Positions 8,329 through 16,434 of a stretch of DNA of 64,000 bases are shown piece by piece. Location: assembly GCF_029893355.1 (NCBI RefSeq), contig NZ_JARZAI010000003.1:248001-312000 (forward strand), given 5' to 3'. Within the stretch, counting starts at the first letter, position 1. Each line of letters begins with the position of its first letter. Position numbers and translations under genes: made by a program. The DNA is from Kitasatospora sp. MAA4. Lineage in GTDB: Bacteria; Actinomycetota; Actinomycetes; Streptomycetales; Streptomycetaceae. The notes under the pieces were generated by a model, which worked only from the letters and a program-made list of their open reading frames with translations, did not search any database and was not told the origin of the DNA.

Positions 8329-9003
8329 TCAGCGCCAGTCGCCGACCAGGGCCGGGCCGAGCTGGTCGAAGTGGCGTTCGATGATCGCGATCATGCCCTC
8401 GGGGCCGGCGTCCTGGTCCGGGAACGGTCCGGAGCCCCAGGCCAGGTGGGAGACCCGCAGGACGGCTCCGAAGACCGCGGCCAGCAGGCGCGGCCGCAGG
8501 TCGGTCGCAGCGTCCAGCCCCTCGCGGTCGGCGAGCACCTGGGCGACCACACCCTCCTGCTCGGTGGTCCGCCGCAGGTGGGCGGCGAGCAGGGTGGGGG
8601 TGCTCTCGATCAGTTGGAGCAGTTCCAGTGCGGCCCGCACGCCGCCGGTGTGCTCGGAGCCGAGGCCGCGCCAGGACTCGGTGATCGCGGCCCGCATCGC
8701 CTGCAGCGGGTTCTCCGCGGCCGGCCTGCGGCGCAGGCACTCGATGAAGTAGTCCTCGGCGTCGGCCAGCACGGCGAGCGCGGCCTCGTCCTTGTTGGCG
8801 AAGTAGCGGAAGAACGTGCGCTGCGAGACGTCCACCGCGGCGGCGATCTCGTCGATGGTGGTGCGGGCGTAGCCCTGGCTGAGGAAGAGGCTGTGCGCGG
8901 CGTCCACCAAGGCGTCCCGGGTGCGTTGCTTCTTGCGCTCGCGCAGGCCGAGTACCCGGCAGGGGGTTTCGGCGTTGGCGGGCGCCGTGGGGGTCGGAGC
9001 CAT
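8329..9003 (-). CDS. TetR-family repressor, likely of the adjacent MFS exporter
   Basis: A 224-residue regulator. Residues about 23-70 form the TetR helix-turn-helix (T-R-D-A-L-V-D-A-A, then T-I-D-E-I-A-A-A-V-D-V-S-Q-R-T-F-F-R-Y-F). The rest is the helical ligand-binding and dimerisation domain. It is transcribed divergently from the MFS exporter across a 184-bp region with several TGTCAG/CTGACA repeats, the normal layout for drug-responsive repression of an efflux pump and of itself. The ligand is presumably a transported compound. Confidence 0.9.
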   Translation of the reverse strand: MAPTPTAPANAETPCRVLGLRERKKQRTRDALVDAAHSLFLSQGYARTTIDEIAAAVDVSQRTFFRYFANKDEAALAVLADAEDYFIECLRRRPAAENPLQAMRAAITESWRGLGSEHTGGVRAALELLQLIESTPTLLAAHLRRTTEQEGVVAQVLADREGLDAATDLRPRLLAAVFGAVLRVSHLAWGSGPFPDQDAGPEGMIAIIERHFDQLGPALVGDWR

Positions 9004-9021
9004 GGGTCAACGATAGCGCTC

Positions 9022-9090
9022 TGTCAGATGTCAGGTGCCAGCAGAAGACAGTGTTTGCCGATTGTCAGCTACTGACATAATCTGCTGGCA
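9022..9090. promoter_or_regulatory. TetR operator region and MFS promoter
   Basis: A perfect palindrome TGTCAG-CTA-CTGACA (9063-9077) overlaps a CATAAT -10 (9076-9081), which lies 16 bp from a TTTGCC -35 (9054-9059) reading toward the MFS gene. A wider inverted repeat, TGCCAGCAGA (9036-9045) with TCTGCTGGCA (9081-9090), encloses it. Two further TGTCAG half-sites occur at 9022-9027 and 9029-9034 near the tetR start. The layout suggests repression of both genes by one TetR dimer pair. Confidence 0.7.
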
Positions 9091-9187
9091 GGTGGCGCTC
9101 GCACGGCCGGGACGCTCGTGGGGACGGGTGGGGCCCGGGCGCCACCTCGCCCTCGTACGCCCGTCGGTTGCCTGGAAGGCCCTGTCG

Positions 9188-10795
9188 ATGAGCCAGTCCG
9201 ATGTTCAGATAGCCAAGACGGACGCCACCGCGCCGCGCAACGCGTCGCCGGGCGGCCGGCGCAGCCTCCAGGGGCACCCCTGGCTGACCCTGCTGACCGT
9301 GGCGGTCGGCGTGATGATGGTGGCGCTCGACGGCACCGTGGTCGCCATCGCCAACCCCGTCATCCAGGCCGACCTGCACGCCTCGCCCGCCGACATCCAG
9401 TGGGTGACCAGCGGCTACCTGCTGGCACTGGCGGTCTTCCTGATCACCGCGGGCAAGATCGGCGACCGGTTCGGCCACAAGGCCACCTTCCTGGTCGGCG
9501 CGGCGGGCTTCGCCGCCACCTCGGCCGCGATCGGCTTCGCCGGCAGCATCCAGACGGTGATCGCCTTCCGGGTGCTTCAGGGCCTCTTCGGCGCGCTGCT
9601 CCAGCCCGCCGCGCTCGGCCTGCTGCGCGGGGCCTTCCCGGTCGAGAAGCTGAACATGGCCATCGGCATCTGGGCCGGCGTGATCGGCGCCTCGACGGCC
9701 GCCGGGCCGATCGTCGGCGGCCTGCTGGTCGAGCACGTCAGCTGGCAGTCGGTCTTCTTCATCAACGTCCCGGTCGGCCTGATCGCGGTGGCACTGGGCC
9801 TGTGGATCCTCAAGGACGTCAGGGCCGAGAACGCCGTCCGGTCCTTCGACATCCCCGGCATCGCGCTGCTGTCGGCCGCGATGTTCATGCTGGTCTTCGG
9901 CATCATCAAGGCGCCGGTCTGGGGCTGGGGCGACGGCCGGACACTGGCCTTCCTGGTCGGCGCGGTGCTGGCGATGGCCGCCTTCGCGTTCTGGCAGACC
10001 CGGGCGAAGGAACCGCTGGTCCCGCTCAGCCTGTTCCGCTCGGTCCCGCTCTCCGCGGGCGCCCTGCTGATGGTGCTGATGGCCTTCGCGTTCTTCGGCG
10101 CGATCTTCTTCGTCACCTTCTACCTGCAGAACGTGCACGGGATGACGCCGGTCCAGGCGGGCGTCCACCTGCTGCCGATGACCGGCATGATGATCGTCGG
10201 CGCCCCGGCGGCCGGCGCGGCCATCGGCAAGGTCGGCCCGCGGATCCCGATCGTGGTCGGCATGCTGCTCACCACCCTGGCGATGTACGGGATGTCCACG
10301 CTGACCACCACCTCGGGCAGCGGGATGATGTCGCTCTGGTTCGTCCTGATGGGCCTGGGCATCAGCCCGGTCATGGTCGGCGCCACCGAGGTGATCGTCG
10401 GCAACGCCCCGCTCGCCCTCTCCGGCGTGGCGGGCGGCCTCCAGCAGGCCGCGATGCAGGTCGGCGGCAGCCTCGGTACGGCCGTGCTGGGCGCGCTGAT
10501 GGCCGCCCGGGTCGGCGACGTGCTGCCGGGCAACTGGGCCAAGGCCGGGCTGGGACCGCTGCAGGGCGAGCAGCTGGCCCAGGTCAAGCAGGGGGCGCAG
10601 CTGGGCATCGGCCAGGCCGGACCAGGGGCGACCCCGGCCCAGATCCACAGCACGCTCGATGCCGTGCACAGCTCCTTCGTCAGCGGCATGTCACTCGCCT
10701 TCGCCGTCGCCGCCGTGGTCGCCTTCGCGGCAGCCCTCCTGGGCCTGCTCACCAAGCGCGGCACCACCGACGCCGGCCCGGCCGTCCACATCTGA
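9188..10795 (+). CDS. MFS drug exporter, DHA2 (EmrB/QacA) type, 14 transmembrane helices
   Basis: Proton-driven efflux protein of the inner membrane (535 residues). Start ATG 9188 is chosen because the protein upstream of it is not hydrophobic and crosses the operator region. Membrane segments begin near residue 35 (L-T-L-L-T-V-A-V-G-V-M-M-V), with the DHA2 motif L-D-G-T-V-V-A-I-A-N-P and the motif A-like G-K-I-G-D-R-F-G-H-K at the loop after helix 2. It ends with a long penultimate loop and a final helix, as in QacA relatives. It is probably repressed by the divergent TetR protein. Substrate unknown. Confidence 0.93.
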   Translation: MSQSDVQIAKTDATAPRNASPGGRRSLQGHPWLTLLTVAVGVMMVALDGTVVAIANPVIQADLHASPADIQWVTSGYLLALAVFLITAGKIGDRFGHKATFLVGAAGFAATSAAIGFAGSIQTVIAFRVLQGLFGALLQPAALGLLRGAFPVEKLNMAIGIWAGVIGASTAAGPIVGGLLVEHVSWQSVFFINVPVGLIAVALGLWILKDVRAENAVRSFDIPGIALLSAAMFMLVFGIIKAPVWGWGDGRTLAFLVGAVLAMAAFAFWQTRAKEPLVPLSLFRSVPLSAGALLMVLMAFAFFGAIFFVTFYLQNVHGMTPVQAGVHLLPMTGMMIVGAPAAGAAIGKVGPRIPIVVGMLLTTLAMYGMSTLTTTSGSGMMSLWFVLMGLGISPVMVGATEVIVGNAPLALSGVAGGLQQAAMQVGGSLGTAVLGALMAARVGDVLPGNWAKAGLGPLQGEQLAQVKQGAQLGIGQAGPGATPAQIHSTLDAVHSSFVSGMSLAFAVAAVVAFAAALLGLLTKRGTTDAGPAVHI

Positions 10796-10805
10796 CGGCC
10801 CTGCC

Positions 10806-10843
10806 CCGCGCCCGACCCGAACGCTCCACCGGGTCGGGCGCGG
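10806..10843. terminator. bidirectional terminator hairpin
   Basis: A perfect 13-bp stem, CCGCGCCCGACCC (10806-10818) with its complement at 10831-10843 and a 12-base loop. It sits between the MFS gene and the convergent small gene. Confidence 0.8.
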
Positions 10844-10847
10844 CCTG

Positions 10848-11027
10848 TTATGCCGTCGTGCGGTCCGCGTCGTCCGAGGGCAGCGCGCGGGCCTCGCGGA
10901 GGTAGCGGGCGCGCTCCTCGAGTTCGAGGTCGGGGAAGTAGTCCTTGAGGCGGGTGTTGGCCTCGACCGGCGGCAGGTGGAGGTCGGTGAGGAGGAACCG
11001 GGCTCTGGCGATGATTTCGTCCTTCAT
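10848..11027 (-). CDS. small hypothetical protein, 59 residues
   Basis: A charged, helical 59-residue protein beginning at ATG 11027. It has no cysteine, no membrane segment and no domain I recognise. The coding sense is supported by its amphipathic, acidic/basic composition (an L-E-L-E-E-R-A-R-Y-L-R-E-A-R run). It is also supported by clean placement between two terminators, one just beyond its stop and the aceE terminator behind its start. Its ribosome site is weak. It could be a small stress or regulatory protein; I cannot say more. Confidence 0.55.
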   Translation of the reverse strand: MKDEIIARARFLLTDLHLPPVEANTRLKDYFPDLELEERARYLREARALPSDDADRTTA

Positions 11028-11096
11028 GGGCCGATCATCGCGCCGACCGGCCGCTGCGGCCCGAGCAGTTGGGCCGACCGGAGCGCGGGCGAACGC

Positions 11097-11134
11097 CCGA
11101 GGGCCGGACCCCAGATAGGGAGTCCGGCCCTCGG
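11097..11134. terminator. aceE terminator
   Basis: A 13-bp perfect stem (CCGAGGGCCGGAC, 11097-11109, and its complement, 11122-11134) with a 12-base loop, starting 13 bp beyond the aceE stop in its reading direction. Confidence 0.8.
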
Positions 11135-11146
11135 TCATGCGTTGAC

Positions 11147-13897
11147 TCAGGCGTCGCCGCCCGCGGCGCCCGGGTGGGCGGCCGACACGTCCAGCAGCTG
11201 GTAGCGGTCGATCGCCTCCTTGAGCGCGCTGCGGTCGACCTTGCCCTGCTTGGCGAGCTCGGTGAGCACGCTGAGCACCACCGACTGCGGGTCGATGTGG
11301 AAGAAGCGACGGGCCGCGCCGCGGGTGTCGGCGAAGCCGAACCCGTCCGCGCCCAGCGACTGCCACTGGCCCGGCACCCAGCGCGAGATCTGGTCCGGCA
11401 CCGCGCGCATCCAGTCGGACACGGCGACGAACGGGCCCTCGGCGCCCTGGAGCTTGGCCGTCACGTACGGGACGCGCTGCGGCTCCTCGGGGTGCAGCAG
11501 GTTGAACTCCTCGGCCTCCACCGCGTCGCGGCGCAGCTCGTTCCAGGAGGTCGCCGACCACACGTCGGCCGCCACGTTCCACTCCTCGGCGAGGATGCGC
11601 TGGGCCTCCAGGGCCCACGGCACCGCCACGCCGGAGGCGAGGATCTGGGCCGGGATCTGGCCGGCGGTCGCCGGGGCGTACCGGTGCAGACCCTTGAGGA
11701 TGCCCTCGACGTCCACGTTCTCGGGCTCGGCCGGCATCTTGATCGGCTCGTTGTAGACCGTCATGTAGTAGAAGACGTCCTCGCCGTGCGGGTGCTCGGC
11801 GCTGGAGCCGTACATCCGGCGGATGCCGTCCTGCATGATGTGCGCGATCTCGAAGCCGTACGCCGGGTCGTACGCGACGACGGCCGGGTTGGTCGAGGCG
11901 AGCAGCTGCGAGTGCCCGTCCGCGTGCTGGAGGCCCTCACCCGTGAGGGTGGTCCGGCCGGCGGTGGCGCCGATCACGAAGCCGCGGGCCAGCTGGTCGG
12001 CCATCTGCCAGAACTGGTCGCCGGTGCGCTGGAACCCGAACATCGAGTAGAAGACGTAGACCGGGATCAGCGGCTCGCCGTGCGTGGCGTACGACGAACC
12101 GGCGGCGATCAGCGAGGCGGTGCAGCCGGCCTCCGAGATGCCGTCGTGCAGCATCTGGCCGCTCGGCGACTCCTTGTAGGCGAGCAGCAGGTCGCGGTCG
12201 ACCGACTCGTAGGTCTGGCCGAGCGGGTTGTAGATCTTGGCCGACGGGAAGAGCGAGTCCATGCCGAAGGTGCGGTACTCGTCGGGCGCGATCGGCACGA
12301 AGCGGTTGCCGATGTTCTTGTCCCGCATCAGGTCCTTGAGCACCCGGACGAACGCCATGGTGGTGGCGATGGTCTGGTTGCCCGAGCCCTTCTTGACGGC
12401 CTTGTACGCCTCGTCGCCCGGGAGTTCCAGCTTGCGCGGCCGCACCTTGCGGGTCGGCATGTAGCCGCCCAGCTCGCTGCGGCGGTCGTGCATGTACTGG
12501 ATCTCTTCGGAGTCCTTGCCCGGGTGGTAGTAGGGCGGGTAGCCCTCGTCGAGCTGCTTGTCCGTGATCGGCAGGTGCAGGCGGTCGCGGAAGCGCTTCA
12601 GATCCTCGGTCGTCAGCTTCTTCATCTGGTGCGTCGCGTTGCGGCCCTCGAAGTTCGGGCCCAGCGTCCAGCCCTTGACGGTCTGGGCGAGGATCACGGT
12701 CGGCTGGCCGACGTGCTCGCGGGCCGCCTTGAACGCCGCGTACACCTTGGCGTGGTCGTGACCGCCGCGGCCCAGGTGCTGGATCTGCTGGTCGGTCATG
12801 TTCTCGACCATCGCGCGCAGCCGCAGGTCGCCACCGAAGAAGTGGTCGCGGATGTAGGCGCCGGTCTCGGTCGCGTAGGTCTGGAACTGGCCGTCCACCG
12901 TGGTGTTCAGCTTGTTGACCAGCACGCCGTCGCGGTCCTGGGCCAGCAGCGGGTCCCAGCTGCGGTCCCAGATCAGCTTGATGACGTTCCAGCCGGCGCC
13001 GCGGAACTGCGACTCCAGCTCCTGGATGATCTTGCCGTTGCCGCGGACCGGGCCGTCGAGGCGCTGCAGGTTGCAGTTGACCACGAAGGTGAGGTTGTCC
13101 AGGCCCTCGCGGGACGCCAGCGAGAGCTGGCCGAGCGACTCGGGCTCGTCCATCTCGCCGTCGCCGAGGAAGGCGTAGACGTGCGAGGCGGAGGTGTCCT
13201 TGATGCCGCGGTGCTCCAGGTAGCGGTTCATCCGGGCCTGGTAGATCGCGCCGAGCGGGCCGAGGCCCATCGAGACGGTCGGGAACTCCCAGAAGTCCGG
13301 CATCAGCCGCGGGTGCGGGTAGCTGGAGAGGCCGTACGGCGCCTTGGACTTCTCCTGGCGGAACGCGTCGAGCTGCTGCTCGGTCAGTCGGTCCAGGAGG
13401 AAGGCGCGCGCGTAGATGCCGGGGGAGGCGTGGCCCTGGAAGAAGATCTGGTCGCCGGACTCGCCGTCCGCGTCCTTGCCCCGGAAGAAGTAGTTGAAGC
13501 CCACGTCGTAGAGCGACGCGGACGAGGCGAAGGTGGCGATGTGGCCACCGACGCCGATGCCCGGGCGCTGCGCCCGGGAGACCATCACGGCCGCGTTCCA
13601 GCGGGTCGCGTTGAGGACCTTGCGCTCGATCTCCTCGTTGCCGGGGAAGAACGGCTCGTCCTTGGTGGCGATGGTGTTGACGTAGTCCGTGCTGCGCATC
13701 TCGGGCACGGCGACACGCTTCTCGCGGGCGCGCTCGATCAGGCGGAGCATGAGGTAGCGGGCGCGCTCGCGCCCCCGCTCGTCAATGGCCGCGTCGAGCG
13801 ACTCCAGCCATTCCGCGGTCTCCTCGGGATCGAAGTCCGGGACCTGACTCGGAAGGCCGCCAATGATGATCGGGTTGCGATCGGATCCGGAAGCCAC
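11147..13897 (-). CDS. aceE: pyruvate dehydrogenase E1 component, homodimeric type
   Basis: Thiamine-diphosphate enzyme that decarboxylates pyruvate and acetylates the lipoyl arm of E2. It links glycolysis to the TCA cycle and supplies acetyl-CoA for lipids and polyketides. It has 916 residues, close to the AceE norm. The ThDP/Mg site is visible as [10 protein letters not shown] ... N-C-N (near residues 246-282), and two further transketolase-like regions follow. GTG start at 13897, five bases after AAGGA. As in S. coelicolor, it is followed on the other side of its promoter by the DUF3052 gene. No E2 or E3 gene is adjacent, which is normal in streptomycetes. Confidence 0.97.
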   Translation of the reverse strand: MASGSDRNPIIIGGLPSQVPDFDPEETAEWLESLDAAIDERGRERARYLMLRLIERAREKRVAVPEMRSTDYVNTIATKDEPFFPGNEEIERKVLNATRWNAAVMVSRAQRPGIGVGGHIATFASSASLYDVGFNYFFRGKDADGESGDQIFFQGHASPGIYARAFLLDRLTEQQLDAFRQEKSKAPYGLSSYPHPRLMPDFWEFPTVSMGLGPLGAIYQARMNRYLEHRGIKDTSASHVYAFLGDGEMDEPESLGQLSLASREGLDNLTFVVNCNLQRLDGPVRGNGKIIQELESQFRGAGWNVIKLIWDRSWDPLLAQDRDGVLVNKLNTTVDGQFQTYATETGAYIRDHFFGGDLRLRAMVENMTDQQIQHLGRGGHDHAKVYAAFKAAREHVGQPTVILAQTVKGWTLGPNFEGRNATHQMKKLTTEDLKRFRDRLHLPITDKQLDEGYPPYYHPGKDSEEIQYMHDRRSELGGYMPTRKVRPRKLELPGDEAYKAVKKGSGNQTIATTMAFVRVLKDLMRDKNIGNRFVPIAPDEYRTFGMDSLFPSAKIYNPLGQTYESVDRDLLLAYKESPSGQMLHDGISEAGCTASLIAAGSSYATHGEPLIPVYVFYSMFGFQRTGDQFWQMADQLARGFVIGATAGRTTLTGEGLQHADGHSQLLASTNPAVVAYDPAYGFEIAHIMQDGIRRMYGSSAEHPHGEDVFYYMTVYNEPIKMPAEPENVDVEGILKGLHRYAPATAGQIPAQILASGVAVPWALEAQRILAEEWNVAADVWSATSWNELRRDAVEAEEFNLLHPEEPQRVPYVTAKLQGAEGPFVAVSDWMRAVPDQISRWVPGQWQSLGADGFGFADTRGAARRFFHIDPQSVVLSVLTELAKQGKVDRSALKEAIDRYQLLDVSAAHPGAAGGDA

Positions 13898-14423
13898 GCT
13901 GTTCCTTCACTGTCGGTCGAAACTAGAGGTGTGTCGCGCCGCCTCCATCGTGTACCGCAACTCGGAGATCCGTCATCTCTACCGATGGGTAACCGTTTCA
14001 CCCAGGGGTGAACCGGTCAGTTGGCGTGCGGCAGGGCTGCGTTGCCCTGTCCGCGCACCACCGGGTGATACGAAGAGGTGGTCCGACCTTCAGGCTCCCC
14101 GTCCGCCCGATGGCGGGAGGCCGGGGTGAGGGCCAACAGGAGACTCTACGCCCGTGATCGCGTTGCACTCGAATGCCGTTCGTATCGCGGGCACCACGGC
14201 CCCTCGCGGGGCCGCCGGACCAGCGGCATCCGCAGCATGGGCGAACCGTCGACAAAAGGGCAAATCGGTGTGATTCCCGACACAGGAATCGGCGTGTCTT
14301 GCCACGACACGTCAACCTTTGGGTGGGATCGGGGGTCGGGTACTTGCGCGAACCGCCGGTCCCGTGTGGACTACGGCCACAGCCTTGGCGCCGATGCCAG
14401 GCCGAATACTGGAGGTTATTCCC
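13898..14423. other. 526-bp divergent intergenic region, aceE / DUF3052
   Basis: It holds the promoters of two divergent genes. I see no convincing gene in it. A short hairpin GGCCCC-TCGC-GGGGCC occurs at 14198-14213. The AAAAGGGCAAAT stretch around 14255-14266 is AT-rich for this genome and may mark a promoter. No defined operator could be assigned. Confidence 0.5.
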
Positions 14424-14861
14424 GTGAGCGCGACCGCGGACCCCGCGGACAAGTCCAACCCGGCTTACCGACTGGGCTTCGAGCCCGGTCAGATTGTGCA
14501 GGAGCTCGGGTACGACGAAGACACTGACCAGGATCTCCGCGAGGGTATCGAGGAGATCACCGGTGCGGAGCTCGTCGACGAGGACTACGACGACGTCGCC
14601 GACGCCGTCGTGCTGTGGCACCGCGAGGACGACGGGGATCTCACCGATGCCCTCGTCGACGCCCAGGAGTACCTGGTCGATGGCGGGTTGATCTGGCTGC
14701 TGACCCCGAAGAAGGGCCGCGACGGTCACGTCGAGGCCCACGAGGTCGCCGAGGCGGCGCAGACCGCCGGCCTCTCGCAGACCAGCTCGGTGACCGTCGC
14801 CCAGGACTGGGCGGGCACCCGCCTGGCCACTCCGAAGGCCGCCAAGTCCGGGAAGCGCTGA
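14424..14861 (+). CDS. DUF3052 family protein
   Basis: An acidic 145-residue cytoplasmic protein of unknown role, conserved in actinobacteria. Start GTG 14424 is fixed by GGAGG at 14411-14415. The sequence has an N-terminal N-P-A-Y-R-L-G-F-E-P-G-Q-I-V-Q-E-L-G-Y block, a central Asp/Glu-rich part, and a C-terminal domain ending in a lysine-rich tail. The W-L-L-T-P-K-K-G-R-D-G-H-V segment is typical of the family. It is divergent from aceE, an arrangement shared with S. coelicolor, so a tie to central metabolism or cell-cycle stress is possible but unproven. Confidence 0.88.
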   Translation: MSATADPADKSNPAYRLGFEPGQIVQELGYDEDTDQDLREGIEEITGAELVDEDYDDVADAVVLWHREDDGDLTDALVDAQEYLVDGGLIWLLTPKKGRDGHVEAHEVAEAAQTAGLSQTSSVTVAQDWAGTRLATPKAAKSGKR

Positions 14862-14878
14862 GACTCTCCGGGAACGCA

Positions 14879-14920
14879 CGGCAGGGCCCCGCTGGAGGAA
14901 GCTCCAGCGGGGCCCTGCCG
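14879..14920 (+). terminator. strong intrinsic terminator
   Basis: A 19-bp perfect stem closed by a GAAG loop, left arm at 14879-14897 and right arm at 14902-14920. It starts 17 bp after the DUF3052 stop. As usual in this group, no U-tract follows. Confidence 0.85.
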
Positions 14921-15115
14921 CGTCCGGGGTCGGGTTGTAGGTGCTGCCGGGGATCGTGTTCGCCCCGGGCGAAACTCCCTCCATCGTGTCCGGCCCAGTC
15001 ACTCGTTCGGCCGAATCAACCCGAATGAATGCGAGGATGTGGCCGCGGCCAGCCGCTGCGGCGGCCGCGGTACTGATGCGATCCCGAGCGATCACCGCTG
15101 AGAAAGGTCCTCACC

Positions 15116-15574
15116 ATGGCCATTGAGGTCGACACCCTGGCTCCGGACTTCGAGCTCAAGAACCAGCACGGCGAGCTGGTCAAGCTCTCCGACTTCCGGG
15201 GCGAGAAGAACGTCGTCCTGGTCTTCTACCCGTTCGCCTTCACCGGCGTCTGCACCGGCGAGGTCTGCGCGATCCAGCGCGAGCTGCCCCGCCTGCAGAA
15301 CGACGACGTGCAGGTCCTCGCGGTCTCCAACGACTCGCCCTTCACGCTGCGCGTCTTCGCCGACCAGGAGGGCCTGGAGTACCCGCTGCTCTCCGACTTC
15401 TGGCCGCACGGCGAGGTCTCCAAGGCCTACGGCGTCTTCGAGGAGGAGAAGGGCTGCGCGGTGCGCGGCACCTTCGTGATCGACAAGGCGGGCGTGGTCC
15501 GCTGGTCGATCGTCAACGGCCTGCCGGACGCCCGTGACGAGCAGGAGTACCTCAAGGTGCTCGGCGCGCTCTGA
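15116..15574 (+). CDS. peroxiredoxin (AhpE/BCP-like)
   Basis: Thiol peroxidase that reduces hydrogen peroxide and organic or lipid hydroperoxides (152 residues). The peroxidatic Cys46 is in the [11 protein letters not shown] motif with its conserved Pro/Thr environment. A second cysteine, Cys51, lies five residues later, the spacing seen for resolving cysteines in some bacterioferritin-comigratory proteins. ATG 15116 follows AAAGG. The gene follows a strong terminator, so it has its own promoter. The position next to the ter genes puts it in an oxidative-stress neighbourhood. Confidence 0.92.
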   Translation: MAIEVDTLAPDFELKNQHGELVKLSDFRGEKNVVLVFYPFAFTGVCTGEVCAIQRELPRLQNDDVQVLAVSNDSPFTLRVFADQEGLEYPLLSDFWPHGEVSKAYGVFEEEKGCAVRGTFVIDKAGVVRWSIVNGLPDARDEQEYLKVLGAL

Positions 15575-15791
15575 CGGCCTCCCGGGGGCTCTGTGTGCCC
15601 CTGGGGTCACTCTGCGGTGCCCTGCGGCCCGGTGTGCCGGTTTTCCCCGGCCGCGCCGGGCCGTATCGCTGCCCGGGTCGGGAACCCGGCACTACGATCG
15701 GGCCGTTGGCTGGATCGAGACCCCGTTCCACGGGCGCTCGAACCGCACTACGGGGGTGCCGCGAGGTGCCTCCCGATTCTTGGAGGATCCT

Positions 15792-16367
15792 GTGGGTGTC
15801 AGCCTGAGCAAGGGCGGCAATGTCTCGCTCACCAAGGAGGCCCCGGGTCTGACCGCCGTCGTCGTCGGTCTGGGCTGGGACGCACGCACCACCACCGGCG
15901 CCGAGTTCGACCTCGACGCCAGCGCGCTGCTCTGCAACGACCAGGGCAAGGTCGCCAACGACAGCCAGTTCGTCTTCTTCAACAACCTGAAGAGCCCCGA
16001 CGGCTCGGTCGAGCACACCGGTGACAACACCACCGGTGAGGGCGAGGGCGACGACGAGTCGATCAACGTCAACCTGGCGACCGTGCCGGCCGACGTCTCG
16101 AAGATCGTCTTCCCGGTGTCGATCTACGACGCGGAGAACCGCCAGCAGAGCTTCGGCCAGGTCCGCAACGCGTACATCCGCGTGATCAACCAGGCCGGCG
16201 GCCAGGAGATCGCCCGCTACGACCTCTCCGAGGACGCCTCGACCGAGACGGCCATGGTCTTCGGCGAGCTCTACCGCAACGGCGCCGAGTGGAAGTTCCG
16301 CGCCATCGGCCAGGGCTACGCCTCCGGCCTGCGCGGCATCGCCCAGGACTTCGGCGTCAACGTCTGA
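15792..16367 (+). CDS. terD: TerD-family calcium-binding stress protein
   Basis: A 191-residue cytosolic TerD-domain protein. The family binds calcium and is linked to tellurite, phage and general stress resistance, and in Streptomyces to sporulation. The start is GTG 15792, after GGAGGA. It shows the full signature: N-terminal [34 protein letters not shown], an acidic Ca loop (G-E-G-D-D-E-S), I-Y-D-A-E-N-R, and C-terminal F-R-A-I-G-Q-G-Y. It is close to the second TerD at 19094, so the pair probably arose by duplication. Confidence 0.93.
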   Translation: MGVSLSKGGNVSLTKEAPGLTAVVVGLGWDARTTTGAEFDLDASALLCNDQGKVANDSQFVFFNNLKSPDGSVEHTGDNTTGEGEGDDESINVNLATVPADVSKIVFPVSIYDAENRQQSFGQVRNAYIRVINQAGGQEIARYDLSEDASTETAMVFGELYRNGAEWKFRAIGQGYASGLRGIAQDFGVNV

Positions 16368-16380
16368 CGCTTGTGCAGCT

Positions 16381-16420
16381 GCGGCCCGCACCCGATCGAT
16401 CGGTCGAGGGTGCGGGCCGC
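16381..16420. terminator. bidirectional terminator between terD and the kinase gene
   Basis: A perfect 13-bp stem GCGGCCCGCACCC (16381-16393) with its complement (16408-16420) and a 14-base loop, located between the convergent stops. Confidence 0.85.
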
Positions 16421-16434
16421 GGTCGTTGCGGGCG

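Noticed and set aside
11069..14011. 980-codon open frame opposite aceE
   Set aside because: Shadow of aceE. Its composition (His/Val/Arg/Gly-rich repeats) is typical of the antisense frame in G+C-rich genes.
15581..15606. Terminator after the peroxiredoxin gene
   Set aside because: CCCGGGGGC with GCCCCTGGG has a mismatch and a short stem. It is too weak compared with the other terminators here to call.
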